Shown: piece after piece, positions 33,526 through 48,702 of the stretch
Position numbering within the stretch: the stretch's first letter is position 1
How the letters are laid out: the number at the start of each line of letters is the position of its first letter
NCBI GenBank assembly: GCA_013398055.1
Contig: VZRS01004391.1
Coordinates: 124,001 to 188,000, forward strand
Length of the DNA: 64,000 nt
Direction of reading: 5' to 3'
Origin: Ifrita kowaldi
Taxonomy: Eukaryota > Chordata > Aves > Passeriformes > Cinclosomatidae
Program-made: the position numbers and the translations under genes
Notes under the pieces: model-generated
Told to the model about the DNA's origin: nothing
The model's input: only the letters and a program-made list of their open reading frames with translations
Databases searched by the model: none

Positions 33526-36500
33526 ATATTTGTAGCTAATATTAGGGTAGGTGGTAGAGGCTGAGCTCCTTGGCGTGCTGATGATGTTATTGTATTTAGT
33601 GGTGCTACTTGGAACCAAGTGTGGCCTGCCAAGCCCTTCCCTGGCCTCTTATCAGAACATACACAGGTTCTTTTCCTAGGGAGAATTTTCCACGAATTTC
33701 TGTCAACTGTTGATCTAGCTCACTTCCTTGCTCATGCCCTGGTGGTGTTTGGAGATGTGGGAATGACAATAATAATCGAGAGTTAGCTGTGTATTGCAGG
33801 TGATTTGCACGAACTGAAAACAGTTGTTTGTCCCTTTGTGAAGAGGAAAGCATAGCTTGTTTTTCTCTAAGGAGAAAACAACCCCAAAGCACTTGCTAGC
33901 ACAAATTCCAGACCCTTCAGATGTTGTTATCCTGATGCAAACAGTACAACTTTGCTCTCTGGGTTCTCAAAAAAAGAAAAAAAATGGCATTGCTTGCTTC
34001 ATCATCTGACTTGCCTCCTCATACTGCTGCAGTATAGTCTGTAACAATTCTTCTTTGGTGAAGCATTCAGTATTTCACCCGTGTCTCTAAGGGACAGACT
34101 TTCACTGAGGCAAATACGTCAGTGTTAACTTTCAGGTGATGAGGAGAGATACAGCTGAGTATGCAGTGATGTGGAAGCACCAGTGGTTATGACACTCTAC
34201 TCTTGTGGTATTTAGTTATAAACTGTGATACTGTGTTCAGCAGGAAGGGTGAACTGTGTGTTGGGAGATAAGGACCAGATGTTAAATAATAAAAAAGAAG
34301 GTCAGCAGGAATGTGCAGAGGTGGATCTGGTCACACAGCTTAAAACTGTGTTAGATTTTCGTGAAAGGATGTTGGCTAGGATTGAACTTTTCCTTTTTTA
34401 GGCTTAAACAGAGACTGCTGAGGCTGTTTTTTTCCATATCATATTTTGATTTGAATTGAAGATAAAAAAGTCTTCCTTTCAGATTATCTCCCTCTCAACT
34501 TGAGCCCTGAGGCTTTGACCTCAGCAGTTTTCTTCATGGTGAATTTAGGCCTTGTGTTAAGCAAAGAATGATGTCTTTTTGTTCAATGCAGAATTCACAC
34601 TGAAACACTGTACACATCCCTTTTTCCCTTCTGAGATGCCTATTATGTAAACTATGTAAGATATTCCTTCAGAAGTGCTATTTGTTTTGAGCCTTTCAGC
34701 AAAACTATTGGCTATTCTTGGAAGACACTTCAGCAATTCCACAGGAAATATGGGGTGGAATGGTCAACTGTGCTTTTTACAAATGGGCTGGACACCCATT
34801 TAACCTCCCTCTCTACTCAGAGGTAGCCTCAAGTACGATACTTGGTAATAATTTGCCAATTGTCCAGTGAAATGCATCAAATGAGTTGATGCTGCTATCC
34901 AGAGGAACCTTGCAGAAAGGGCTCATGCAACAGTTTCTAACTCATATCACCTTTTGCAACTAATTAGGATAAATTAGTACATTTAGGATGGAAATAATGA
35001 TCTGTTCATCCTGAATGTAGCTGGAGGATTTTCACACTGAGATGTTGAACTCTGGATTTTTCACAATTCTAAACTTCTTAAATATGAGTAAAATTGTAAT
35101 GCCACCAATGTCATGGTGTCTTGGAGGGAGCCTAGTGTTTGCAAGCTCTTTTAAACTTTTCCAGTGAGGCTCTGAAGTTTTTTTATTCTTTATGTCTGTA
35201 ATCCGTCATCTTGGTTGAAGTTTTTGTTTCTGCTTTGCGACCAATTTTTATCTTAACACTTCCGAAAATTTAAAAAGTTTCCCCAATTTCCACAATTCTC
35301 ATTTTCCTCTAATAATGTCCTGTTTCTGGATGTGTCTGCTCATGCACACTTCTGCTTTGAACAAATTCAAACAGCATCTTGGTGACTTGATGCAGTCCTG
35401 GTGTGATGGTAACTCGTCTGCAAAGTTCCAGGAGGGAGCTGAGCTTGGGGAGCAGATGAATTGGGGTTTAGTAGCTTGGCTGATGCTGAGGGTCCTTGTC
35501 ACAGGATCAAGCTCTTTGCTCTCCTTCAGCATGTTCAGCAGAGGTTCAGTGTGGAAAGATGGTGTTGGCTGTACAGGCACTGACTGTCGATTTAGGTTGC
35601 ATACAGATTAATAGCTTTGTCTGAGGAGATCAACTGTAAAGTTGACATCAGAAAGAAAGAAAGGTCTTTTTCCTTGGGAGCTTTTTCTGTGTGGAGAGGA
35701 GTAGAAAGGAATGAACTTATTTTTACTTAGACTGAGGGTGGGAAGTTCCTATCCTATAATAGTGGTCGTCTCTCACTCTCTTTTCGTTACAAAGCTGGGC
35801 AAAATGAGGAGTCTGTGTTCTGTGATATGAACAGACTGTTGTATTTTGTCATGGGTTTCTTCTGATGTACCAGCAAACCAAGGCATCCCCTTTTCTCCCT
35901 CTCCATCTCTGCTAACCAAAGGGGAAGGCTTTGTTTTCCACACAGGACCTGGCATAGTTTGGACATCCAAACTCCCTTGTGTTAGGGGGTCACATTTAGG
36001 TCATACACTGCCATTTATAGTCATAAACTCTGACTTGCTGTGTTGCCATGAAATGTCACTTCTGCTCTCTGTTCTTGGCTTTGTTAATTTCACCGATGTT
36101 TACCCACATCTGTTTGAAGTTTTCCTGGTTGAACCATCTGTCAGAGCAAAATTCTGCTCTCCTCTGGCTGCGCAGTCCGAGGAGGCTGGGCTGCAGTCGT
36201 CGTCTCACAGATTGTGGTCTGGGTGGAACAGGGTTTGCAGAAGGCATGGTTTGCATTTTGAGTTTGCCCTGATAAGACTTTTTTCCTCCTCCTAAGTCAA
36301 GCTCCAATCGGTGGAGCATGGCAGGAGGAAACACCTGGAATGAAATCTCAGCCCTGTTGAAACAGGTGAGAGTCCACTAACGAGCAGTACCCAAGAACCT
36401 TAAAGCAAATTTAAATACAGCTGTCATCAGGATTCACCTATAAGAGGCTCCCTGCTCTGCAGATGGGGAGGGAGCCTTTCTATAAAAATGGTAGATGCAG

Positions 36501-38817
36501 AAAGCTCTCTTATGGAGATGTATTACATCTACCGGCTTAAGAAGAGAGAAGTTTCTTACTGCTTTTCCTTTGGGATCCTTCTGTCTCTTCAAAGCTTCAC
36601 TGTTTTTTTTCTTGCCTTTGCTTAGGGTAGGATGATTTGGTGACAGTCTGCCTTGTTGTGCCAGTGAAGAACAAATAGCCTGAAAAGCTACAAGTATTGG
36701 TTGCCTGCTGATCTGGCTGGAAAATCAACATTTTGTTTTTTTCCTGGGGGACTCCCCAAATGACAAAGACAGGGCTTTTTACTTTATGTCTGTTAGCTTG
36801 CTTTCTCAGGAATGCAGGGCTTAGGGGATGAGTAGAGTCTCAAAGGTAGTCTTTGCCTAAAGGTTGCTGGAAAACAGGCACTGGATACAGGAGGAAGATC
36901 TGAATTAATGCCCCTAATGTTCAGATGATTCCAGTATGAGCTCACACTGTATTACTGGTATCAGATAATCTGCATGGTACAGGGAGGAGGTGAAATAGGA
37001 AACCAGGCTCCACATGTTTCCTTGCCCATGGAATGGTTTGATTGGCAGGGCGCTTACAGTGCCCTGCTGAAGGTGCCCTTCTGTCTGGCTATTGGCAACA
37101 GATTTCTTATATGAAGCGGAATCTCATGGATGGATGAATTTTCTGATTGGAAAAGGCCCAATCCTATTCCTGGTCACTTCATCTTCCCTGTAGGTTCTAG
37201 TCTTGCAAACAGTCCTCTTCAGTGCAGTTCTTGTGAGATCAGGTTTATAAAGCAGGATGTGGAAGATCTCTTTTCACTGGGGACTTTTAATGAGGCTCTA
37301 GGCCATACAGAGTTAGTGTTACAGACCTCATCTCTCAGGGGGTGACATCAAAGCTTATCTGACCTCTCCCTCCATCCTGCATGCTAACTGTTAGGCAAGG
37401 TTTGTGTTTCCAGGCACAGATGTTTGTTTTCTTTCCAGCATCATGATTGCTCTTCTCATGTGATTAGCAAATGACATGGCTGGCCAAGCCATTCGGGAAA
37501 GCTGGGTGCAGCCTGAGATGTTCAGCATCTATCTGGACTAGGGTCTTTGGGAATAATGCAAGTTTTCCTTTGTTCATGACTGATTCATGATTTCCTTTAG
37601 ACAGAGACACAAGACCCTGTGGATTGGGATCAAATGTATAATGAAGCTCTGGTTCTAGAAACATTTGGAGTGACAGAAGGGTACCTTAGGTTAACAGGTA
37701 TTAGAGTGGCTATTTTTTTCCACTGTTGCGATGGTGACCAGACACCTGAGCTGCCTGTTGTGCGAGTTCTGCAGCTTTGCAAGGATCATCTTACATTCCT
37801 GGCTGTCTACCTGTACATGGAGGGATCAGCCTGTCTTCCCAGAAGTTCTGTGCTGGCAACCTGACATGATCACAAAGCCAGACTCAATTTGCCCAAGCAG
37901 AACAGACAGGTCTGTCACCCTGAACTGGCCATAGCTCAGCCCCCTAAGTGGGCTGGCCCATCCAGGGTCTGCAGACCAGCTCCTTCTAATGGGGGGTAAG
38001 ACTGTATCAGTGTTGACCAGGAGACTGCATTCTCTACCCCTGAGCAGTGAGATGGGAACAAATACTAAAATAAAAATAAAGCTTCCTTGGAGCACTGCTG
38101 GCAGGTAGAATAGTGCATCAAGGTCCATTATGACTTCAGGCTGTGTTTTAGGCTTCTCTTGAGGGACTGTATATTTGGGTTTCTCCAGCAACTGCAATAC
38201 TGAATGCATGAGTGCCAGCAAACCTGTACCATTCTGGCATTCCTGCTGCTGAGGTAAAAGGGGACATCTCTCACAGGAAGGGGTTGGGAGAGAGAAGAAA
38301 GTAATTTCCATTGTCTTGCCTTGTCAAAATCAATTTTAAATATGGTGTTAGTTGACTACTTAATACTGTCAGAACAGGAGAAAGGAACCTCTGCAGATTT
38401 GCCTGAACTATTGGCAGTGGCACAAGGGATGAATAAATCTTGTCAGGTGTCTTTTCAGCAGGTGCATCCAAGTGGCTGGTGGACCTTCGACAGTTCAGGT
38501 TTCCCTGGGCACTTTCCTAGGCTCAGAAGCTGTTTGATCTTCACAAACCTGGCAAGTACTGCAGGGTAGGTCCTGTGCTGCATTCTGAGAAAAACTGGAA
38601 ATGTATTTATTAGGAGAAGATAGGATTGATGAGTGGTTTGTTATTTTTTTTTCTGGGTTATATTTTCATCATGCCAACTTGCTTGCATAGTTTTGTTTCT
38701 TAGCTGCTACTCAGAAAGTACCTCTCTTTAGATTTGTAATTCTGTGATCTGAAGGAACCGCCCTGGCAGTTGGGAATAGAAATTCTTCAACCTGCTTAAG
38801 TTGTACAGTTGTTTAAT

Positions 38818-38869
38818 TTATTTTTTTTCTCCCTTTTTCTCTTCTTTTTTTTTTTTTCCCTTTTTTTCT
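38818..38869. repeat. Polypyrimidine (T/C) tract
   Basis: About 50 bp made almost only of T and C. No acceptor AG with an exon-like sequence follows directly. Confidence 0.75.
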
Positions 38870-41800
38870 GAGGTTCTCTTTTATTATGTTGGGAACTTGC
38901 ATTCAGGAAGGGTTTGCCAGAGCAGGGAGTTGCATTTTGTGGAAAACTTGGAACCCAGAGCTTGGGGCATTCACAGACCTAAACAGCAGTCTCACAGAAT
39001 CACTGTGAAGCAGCTTTATGAAATGAGAAATAGGTACTGTGTTTACTCAGATCTCTGCTAGCACACATGTGCAACATAGAATTTTCTACTGTTTAGGCTG
39101 GGCTGGAGTAATCTTTACTCAGACCTGTGGCTGGGAGGTTAGAGTTTGTTAAAGTCGACGTTTCCACACAAGTGCCGTTGGGAGAGTCATGAAAGCCAGA
39201 CAGTGTCGCTTTTCTTTTTGTCCCATTCTTTACAAGAAAGGAGAAGTCTGGGTGGCAGTGTGTTCTTAATATAGGCTGCCAGGCAGGATGGAGGGTGCAA
39301 ACTTCACCAACAAGGAGGAAAGCAGCGCTTAACAGCAACTAATCCCTCCATGAAAACCATGGGCTGTATTTAATCTCTTGATACGCAGAAGTGCTGCCCT
39401 CTCTGCAAGGATTTGACATGCAGTTTCAGAAAGCTGGTAACCTATTCTGAAATTTTTTATTTTTGGTAATTCTGCATTGATCATGTTTGGTTTGTTTATT
39501 TTAAATAGGTTTAGAACTTTTTGTTAAACTTGGTTTAAGAGCCACATTAGTTTCTCAGTTGTTTTCGAAGTCAGCTCTCCAGGAGGGAAATTAGAGGTTG
39601 ATAGAGCTGAATTACAAACATTTTTCACTGGGCAATTGCTAGTACTGTGCTTTGGAACTGTATTAGATGGAGCTGAATGCTTGTTTGCTAGCAGGGATGG
39701 AAAGGGAACTTCAATGGTACAGAAACTACAGTGTTTGAAAACACAGCTAAAAGTGTTTACGCTTTTGAGGTTTTTTTTCCTTTGTACTACTTGTCTTGAT
39801 TGCACATTTTGTCAGGCCAGAAACAATAATGTGTGACTTAACTAACTCAGAACTGAGTTGGATGATATTTGCAGAGTGAAATAGCAATTCTTCCCATTGG
39901 ATTTACTTGGAATGGTGCCAGCAACAGATGTAAACTTACACAGAGTCGGTTTAAAGACTGATGTTTGAAAAAAATGTAGATCTCTGCATCTTTTTACTTA
40001 GCAGATATGCTGGTCTTGTAGCTTGCCAGTGCCCTTGTAGGTAAAGTTAACCATTCCTGTAAGTTGTTAAAATTTTTTAAGTCTTGATCCTACCAGCTCT
40101 GTGAGCCTTGAGTGTGGAAGGATCAACCTTATTTCCATTCCTGCTTCTTCAGTCATTCTGGGTAAAAAATGGGCAAAACCCTGAGGGGAAAAAAAAAAAG
40201 AGTATGCTTTAAAAAAATTGCAGGGAATTCCTTTCCTGGAATTGGAACGTTCAGCTCATTAATTTTGAATTTTCAGGCAGTAAAGTGTTGTCTTGGAGAG
40301 ATGCTTTATTTCCCCACTGTGGGTGCAACGTGACCCCTTGGTCCAAGTGTTGAGCCTGACACAAGAGGCCCAGAAGGGGTTTGAGTTATTTGTACTGAGG
40401 GACAGCGCATTTCAAAGGTTGCTTGAAAATATGTTTTTGGAAAAATTCTGTCGAGAGAGATGGCAGCTTCCATAAGAGGAACAGTGCTCGAGAAGAGTGT
40501 AAAATCATTCAGATGGAGAAATACACTTGGGTTTTGTACTGAAACACTCCTAAAGGTACAGTTTCCTCAGCAGAGGAGTGAAATGACTATTCTTTGGTGT
40601 ATTGAACCGACCTCTGCAGTAGAAGAATACTAGGGATTTTTCTTTTTTTTGTCTGTGTAGACTGGACAGCCATTGTGAAAGGCCAAGCTTAACTGTGTGT
40701 TAATAAACTTGAGCTATTACAAGGACGTGCTCACTCTGATAATGTTTGCTTCATCATGCATGCAGTCAGTATGATTATTTGTTAGTATCTGCAGTGTGAT
40801 TGCATTAGGTATTGCCAAAAAAGGCCATTCCCTATTCTGAAACATTTCCAATATAAATATTGGACAGTCTCAGTTAATAAAGATAATTCTGATTTGTTTC
40901 AGTAAAAGCATATTCCAAAAGACTTAAAAGGGTTTTCAGACATTTTTGCAGAAGTTTGATATGGATTGCTTTGTAGGCAAAGGTTCAGGGCTCTTTTTGA
41001 ACCGTATAATTTTTATGAAAATAGCTGAAGAAAGTGGAAAAAGAGATTTTCTTTCTTTGGAGTGGAAGAACAGTTGATGTGCAGGGCTGGGAGGGGAGGG
41101 TTTGGAGACCTGACTGTGGTGGGAGTCAGAAGGTCAGAGGGGTGACGTGATCCATCAGTCACAGAGCTCTGGAATGGTGTGCTGCACCCAATTGCTCATG
41201 GTCTGGGACTTCTCTGTGAATGGATATCAGAGTCAGTTGCCAGACTAGAACTTTTTGCCAAGCTGGAGGCTTTTGCTCTCCTTATTCCATGACCCTTGGT
41301 GGCCATAAATAATTCAGGGAGGAAGTGTGCGTGATAAGGGCTGGATGCCCTCACCATGAGGCTGTGGATATAGTAGGTTAGAAGAGCTGCTTTGTCATGC
41401 TGGATGAAGGTGACTTAGAGCTGGGGTTTTTTAGCTGGAATGTCTTCTGGGCTGGCAGTCCCATGTCTCCAGCTGAGGCCTTAATTTTTGAGGAGGCTCT
41501 TTGGGGAGCACTTTGTGGTGATTTTCGTCTCCAAAACCAGTGTGGCCCAGATTCTTAACAAGTGCACTGGCAAAGAAGCTGATGGACTTAACAGTCATTC
41601 CCAGCCAGAGGACTTCCCTTATCAAGCCTGGTTCTCTTAATTTGCCGTTCCTCACCCTTCAGCTCTGCTGAAGTAGAAGTGCAGTCCTCTTGGGTGGAAA
41701 GGAGAAGAGGTGTTCCAGAACTGCTTGGGAAGAAGCAAGAGCTGATCATCTGTTGATCCATTTGTTCACACTTTGATGGGACAAACCACATTCTGTAACT

Positions 41801-44800
41801 CAGCCTGGCCCTGGAGGGCACTGTTCCTAAATCCCCCAGGTCTGATCCCTTACATCTATCACCTTCCAGCTCAGGGAATTCCAGTGGCTGATCCAAATGC
41901 CTGCATCTTTCCTTTGCCCCATCGTGCATGCCACGTGTTCCAAATCTGTCCTGCATTTGAGAAACTCTCGTCCTTGTTCAGCAAGGTGGTTGTGAGCCTG
42001 TGTAGGAGCTTTACTGGCCTCTTAAGCACTCTGCATCCAGCCTGTCCCTTCTGGAGTCCCTCTGTAGCATTGTTTTGCCCTATAAGAGCTCTTCTGCCCC
42101 TCTTCCTCCTAGCATGCACCTGCTCCTTTATCTCTTTCTCCAGCTCAGGCATGGCCTCAAATGCCTTTTACGTTTTTTCCTGATTTGGTTGCTTCATTTT
42201 GCATCAGGGCCTGTGTAAAAATAAAAATACTTCTTGCAGAAGTATCAGCATTTAAAATGAGTGTTGCAGAGGAGGAGACAGAGGAATTGAGAAGGGGGAT
42301 TTGTGCAAACAACACTATTTATACTATCTATTCCTCTTGCTAGTGTTACTGTTGGCTATAGATAGGGTTTAATTAAGCTATGTTAAATGCCTGCCCAAGT
42401 AATAGACATTGATGTTGTTGAAGTCCCGTTGCCTGGAATGTCACATTGATGCCAGCTGAATTAAGTGATGCCATTTGGCTTTATTAGGTACAGAGCTATG
42501 ATGTAGTGACTACTAGCTCCACAGTTGTGCCACTTTTTTTTGGTCTCTGTTTGGTGTCTGCTTAAGGCTAGGGCAGACAGAAGGGAGGGTGGAAATTTCC
42601 TCCTCTTTTACTTTCATGGTATTGATAATTACATATTCTCTCCAGTTTCAGCTTTGTTGAATAGCATGAACTCGGGAATGCAGTGTTTTTAGCTGCCTGC
42701 TTTGAATAAGAGCAAACCAAGTCGAGAAAAATTGCCCAGGAAGTTATGAATTAGGCATACAACTGCATTTGGCTAAGATGGCCTGGTGTCACCAGCACAT
42801 CTGAGAACTGAGGGATCAGTGTTCTGTCTCTGGGGCAGTTGTGTGGCAGAGTGATGGCAGAGTGGTATCTATGTGCAGTTTGTGCACCCTAGGCCTGACA
42901 GACTGAGGCTGACCCTAATAGAGCCTGTGTGTCTCCTGGTGAAGCTGTGTTTTCAGCACTTCAGGAATTGGGCCACCTGCTTAAGGTGTCAAGATTAAAG
43001 CATTCAAAGTCTGAAAACTCTGGCTTAGGCTCTTAAGGTTCTTAATCTCCCGCACTTCTTGAGGCAGGTGCTTCTGGCATTAGGTTTGTTCTGGTGGGAG
43101 AAGTGACCACTTCTGAATGGTTACCTTGCTGCCCTGTTTTCTGCTCTGTGCAGCTGCTGCTGAGCACTTTGTGTCTCCATCCACTTGCCTTAGATAAAAT
43201 CTTGTCTTTACAGACTGAACTTTAAACTGACCCAGCTACTCCTGCTGGGGCAGCTGTTTCACATCACTCTTAAACCACCTCTACCACTGAGGTGTCACCT
43301 CTAGCTGCACCTTTTCCTCCTCCATTCTGCATTCTGCTGCTCCATTACCAACCCTCTGCTTGTGCTGCTTTACCTGTTTTTCTTTCAAGTCCCTCCTCTC
43401 ATAGGTACATTTGATGGTAAGTTCTGGATGGGGGACTAGAGGGGCAGCAAAAAGTATGGGAAGAGGGAAAAGACTAGCAGTCCACAGGGCAGTGGGATGC
43501 TGCCTGAGCTGGGGCATTGGCCTCTGTCTCAGCTCAACTAGACCTGTAGCTGGCACCCAACTTCTTGATTTTACGTTCTCTTTAGCTTATATTCTGAGTC
43601 TCTGAAATGCCTGGCTGAAGGCTATTAAATAGATGAGGAAAAAATTGGAAATGAAGTTTAAATCACATTTGCCAGGATTTGTTTATATTCTCAAAAGCTT
43701 TGGTGGTGAAAAAGCAGAACATTTTCATGTCCTTAAACATAAATGAGGGGGATGAAGAGTAAAGGGTAGAAGAGGGAAAGATCTATGCTTTCTTTTTAAC
43801 TGCTAAAAACTGTAAAGAAAAGGAAAAGATAAATAAAAACCAATAAGTTTTTCCTAATAAGCTTTTATATAGCAAGGCAAGCTCCTGCATTTATAGAAGG
43901 GAGAAAAAAAGTCCACTTACTAACACAGTGAGTTAGACCTGGAGGGAGCATGATGTATCAGTCGAGTATTTGGGGGTAGGTGAGGGGATGGGAACTTAGA
44001 TATATTTAACAGAGAAGAAAACCAAGAAATAATTCTTGTTTCAGTTTGTTATATAATGTGGATTACAGCTGAGAACCAACCCTTGAATTCATGCTAGAGT
44101 ACAAACACAGTGCTTGGTCTGTACCTACAGGGCAGGCATAATGCAAAATGACCTAAAGAAATGACAGAGAGAGAGAGGAGTAACGTAACAAGATAAATCA
44201 ACTAATGTAGGAGGAGCCTTTAAAAGGAACCTGCTTTTGAAGGTGGTTGGATGGCCTTGGAGTAGGCAGACACTGAACTGCATTGCAAGTGTGTGATTGT
44301 AGCACAGTGTGACTGCAGAGACCAAGCATCCTGCCAGTGAGAAGGGAAATTGCTTTTCCATGCTGTCTGTCACAGCACCACTCCTGCTGTTGCATCACTT
44401 AATTTAGACCTGACTGACGATAGGAGCTAAACTGCAAAAACCGTGGGTGAAGAGGGAAGGAGAAACAACCTAAAATGTTGAACATAGTGAAGGGTCTAAA
44501 ATCTTCATATAAAATAATCCCAGAACGTCAGGATTTGGGTCAGTGCTAGGTGTACTCCAAGGGCCCCAGCCACTTCAGCATCTGGAGGCTTGTCTCGCTT
44601 ATAAGTGCCCTCTGTGGGAGAGGAGATGCTTGGTTTGAGCCTGTGGTTAGGTAGGTAAAAGAACTTTTCCTCTTAACTGATTGACCCTGTGCAAAAGTGG
44701 TGAGAGAGTGTGCTTGCAAAACATCCGGAGAACTGGGGGTTTGTTTGTGCCTTTCTGTAAACATGCTGTAGATTGCATTGTGGAGAATAGCTCTTGCATC

Positions 44801-47800
44801 CTGGAGATGTGTTCTTGTGTTTTCCTAAACTGCCAGTATGGCTGTTTTCTAGAGAAAAGTGATCCTTGTGAAGGCTGATATTAGACATATAGAAGGTGCA
44901 CTAATTTTCTCGTGCAACAATGAATACAGATTTTTAAGCTAGATCTTTGCTTCTACTCAGATTTCAGTTTAGGTCAAACAACTACTATTCATCTATTTCC
45001 ATGGCTGGCTTTTTGTTGCAGTGCTCTTGGGCCAGTCTCCCACTTGCACTGGCCTTTTTGTTGTGAGGGCAGTTTCAGAGGTTAGTGCTACATCTCAGTC
45101 ATTTCTGAAAGTCACTTGAGGGATTTTTATGTAAGAAGCCACAACCTTAATGTTAGCATCCTAAACTAATTCATTTTGGTTTGTTTTTGACGTTAAGTGG
45201 CAGCAAAAATCAGTTGTTACTCTTGGATGAGAAACTTTGTCTTTATCCTTGACTGTTGAGTTCACTGGATCTGAGCTCCTCAGGCTGGCAGGAATGGGTG
45301 AAAAACCTGCCCTCCTTCCAGCCCATTCATGTGAGCTGACTCTGCCTTACTGCACAGAAGGGGGGATGAGGGATGAGGATACAGCTGCACAGATTAATGC
45401 AATCTAAATGGCTCTTTTCCTGGGACGAAAGAGAGAATTAAATGATGTTACAGTTCCTTGCCACCTTAATTTCAAGGTTTTCGAAAAGTGCTAACAGCAG
45501 CTTTCCATTTCTGCTGGTTCATGGTGCACCAGTTTGGTTTCCCCTGCAATGGGTGCCAAAACCTCCTTTTCAGTTCTTGCTCCAAGGTCAGTACTACCAG
45601 GGAGTCAGAAAAGCAGGTTGTTGTGGTGTTGAAGAGTCCCAGTGTTTTCTCCTTCAGTGTTCCAATGAACTGACTTTTGACAACTGCTGCACAGTATGGA
45701 TGCTAATGACCTGGACAATTTACCAGGAGAGGAAGGGAAAATCTGTGCTGCTAGCTCTTCTCAAGATGATTTTCTTTCACACAGGCAGAAATGATTCATC
45801 CAAAGTCACTCTTAAATTAGAGGAGGTGTCGTCCAGGGTGGTTGGGGGAGGGGAGGGAACACATTGATTTGGAACTGCAGTGAGTTGCTGTCTAGCCAGG
45901 TGTACTTCAGTATGCCAGGAGACTCAGCAAAAGTGCTTTTTCTGCAGTACTCATGTCCTGTTCTGAGGAGTCCTCTCCGTAAATGGATTATTTGGAGGCT
46001 CTGGAACATAATATTCCCAATCATGTTACCTGCAGGGTCACCATGCCCTCTAACAGAACTTGCAGACAGAGAGTGGCTTTGCCCTGTGTTCTGTGTTTAA
46101 AGAGCATTACTCTGATTATCCAGGAGGGTAGATTAATGGGAGTTAATGGATACTTGAGGAAGGAAGGAAGGGAGAGGTGCTCAGGAGGTGAATTTGAGCT
46201 GGCAGACCTGTTAGCAGAGCAGTGCAGTCCGCTTGAGGAAAAAGTCAACCTAAGAAGCAGCTCTGGGGAACTACTCTGCCCTGAAGAACTTGAGGAGGCA
46301 GATAGTAAGGTGCTTGTGTGGAAAGCTGGGTCGTTAAAACTGTCACAAGTGAGTTGTGGTGATGTTTGAGACACCCGGTAAAGTCTTCTGGAATGAAACA
46401 AGAAAAAAAAAATCCTTCTGCCCTGCCAGATCTTGGAAGCTAAACTGGACTTGCTCTAAAGCCTCTGTTTCCTGTCTCCAGTCCTCTCCCATGGTGTAAG
46501 GAGCAGACTCCTACCTGGTGGGACGCTAGGATCTCAGATGGGAGGCAGCTGGATGCTGCACAGCAGCCGGGTCTCTGCCATCCGTGGGTGGGCAGGGCTG
46601 GTGAGGAGCTGCCCGTCTCTGTGGTGGACAGAGGAGCCCTGAGGCAGAAGGGGGTGAAGGAGTGACCTGGCCATCAGAAACCTTTTGGTGTTCAAAGTCT
46701 GAGAGCAGCACCGTGTGCTGGGAGTTGCACAGGCTGCTTGAGGAAGGGAGTGGAAATGTTCTCCTTGTCACAGGAGAAGATGTGATCGTGTAAAAGAAAC
46801 AAATGTGTTTTAGGGAGCTGAATAGAGATACGGGGTCTAACTGCACTAGGGGTAATGAAGAACAGGAGAGGAGGGTGAGGGCTGGACTGGGGCTTCCAGA
46901 GGAGGAAATGAGGCTTTTTTCTTTAGGGGAAATGACACTAGTGCCAGATCTTTTCTAAAAAAGGGCTACTTTAGAAGGACAGGAAAGAAAGACATTGCCA
47001 AAGAAATCCCTAGAGTGTGATGATCTGCCTTGTTTTCCTGGAGCAGGTGTTTCTGGGGGCTGAGTCCTGCCCTTGAACAGGTTCTTAACACCACTGCTGC
47101 CCTTGGCAGAGGCTGCCTGTGCAGTGTTGCCCATGCCCATCCTCACAACCCTGCAGACGCAGATACTGGGCCCCTCAGTCAGCAAGGAACAGCAACACAG
47201 CTTGGTTGCCTGGGTGAGTTAAGGTTTCACCTTCATGAATGGGGCTGTGAATGAAAACCAGGATGGAACAGTGGAGTGGCAGGCCTTGGAAATAAAGCCC
47301 TCCTGAGAGCCTGCAGTGTCTGCCTGCCAGCCTGCAGTGATGGGCAGTGGAAGGGAAAGGGACAGCTGACCCCTCTATTGAGGGAGGAACCTTGCAGCAT
47401 GTTCTTCAAGCCCAGGGATGGCGTGGGCCCGAAGCCAGTCGTGCTGTAGATATGGAAGGGTATCAAAAGCCTTGATGGATATTTTTAGCCAGAATGAGTA
47501 GGGGCAAGGGTTGAAGGGGCCAGAAAAAAATTAACTATTCCTGCGTTTTCGGTCTCCTGATGCTGAGGAACCAGCATCCCTTTTTAAGGGATGACGAGTT
47601 CCTTGTTTCATGGAATGGAGAACAGAAAGAAAAGCACTTGTTTTTCCTCATCAGATGAAACAAGTACTTGTTTTTGGAGGTGAATTTGTCATGTTTGGAA
47701 CCTGCTGCCTTCAGAGCTTCCTTCTCTGTTCTTCCTTAAGCTGTTGGTGGATCTGTGGCACTAAGACATGTCTTTGTAGTGTAAACATCAGCTCCCTCCC

Positions 47801-48670
47801 ACATGGAAAATCAAAAAACTTGAGTGATGTCCCTATCTTTTTTAAACAAAATAAGGTTGGAGTTGGAGGGAAGGCTGTTCAAGCAGAGAGCATTGTTCAG
47901 TTGCTGTGTTCTGTTGCTGTAGGGTTGCTTATCAGAGCTGGGCTGTGCATATTTATCTAACTCCTTCCTGTTCCCTCCCTGACCTGTCCCCCACCATTCC
48001 TCCCTCCCATCCCTAAGATTTTTTCTGTGGTGAGGCTACTGGGGAAGATGCAAAAAGGGGAAACCTGGGGTCTGAAAGATGTGCAGGCTCTTGTGCCATG
48101 CTTAAAGCACACACCTGTAAGGAGTCTCTGCATGATGGGAGATGAAAAAGTGGAAAAGAGGGTTTGTGTCGAGACAACAAACTCTTCTTTAATTTCTTCC
48201 CTCTGCTGCCACCTCCCTTAGTTTTCTGACTATAGTAACCTTGTGATGATATTTTTATTCACAGGATACTGTCCCCAGTAATCATGGTAGCCCTTCTATT
48301 CTAACCCCACATCAACCTAGACAGATTTTTAGTTTGTTACCCTGAAACTGTGGCCAGGATAAGCAGGGATGTTAACAAGTGGTTGGAAACATGATGAAAA
48401 TGTATGAAAACAGAATCTGTTTTCATGGTGACAGGCTGAGAGATGAAAATTCATGTATAGTGCTTTCTGCTGCCTTTGCTGTCTGGCTCTAAGGCTTTCT
48501 TACTAAAACCCATTGATCTGCTTTCTGTTTGTTGCTGTCATTCTCTCTAGTGTTCCTTCTAGTTGTCAGTCATGCTTGGATTGATTTTGCCATTTTTGTA
48601 AAGAAAAAAAAAGGTGCAAGTCAGGAAATCCTCTGTTCAATCAAGTGTGACTGCTCTGGGAGGGTCTTGC

Positions 48671-48702
48671 AGGGGGAAGAAGAAGAGGAGGAGGAGGAGA
48701 TG
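48671..48702. repeat. (GAA/GAG)n purine microsatellite
   Basis: Short run of GAA and GAG triplets in BIN1 intron 1. Confidence 0.75.

Noticed and set aside
45983..46369. 128-codon + strand open frame
   Set aside because: No similarity known to me and low-complexity E/S/L-rich composition within intron. Treated as chance.
47470..47500. MEF2-like ATATTTTTAG in BIN1 intron 1
   Set aside because: First base does not fit the consensus, and no supporting neighbouring motifs.
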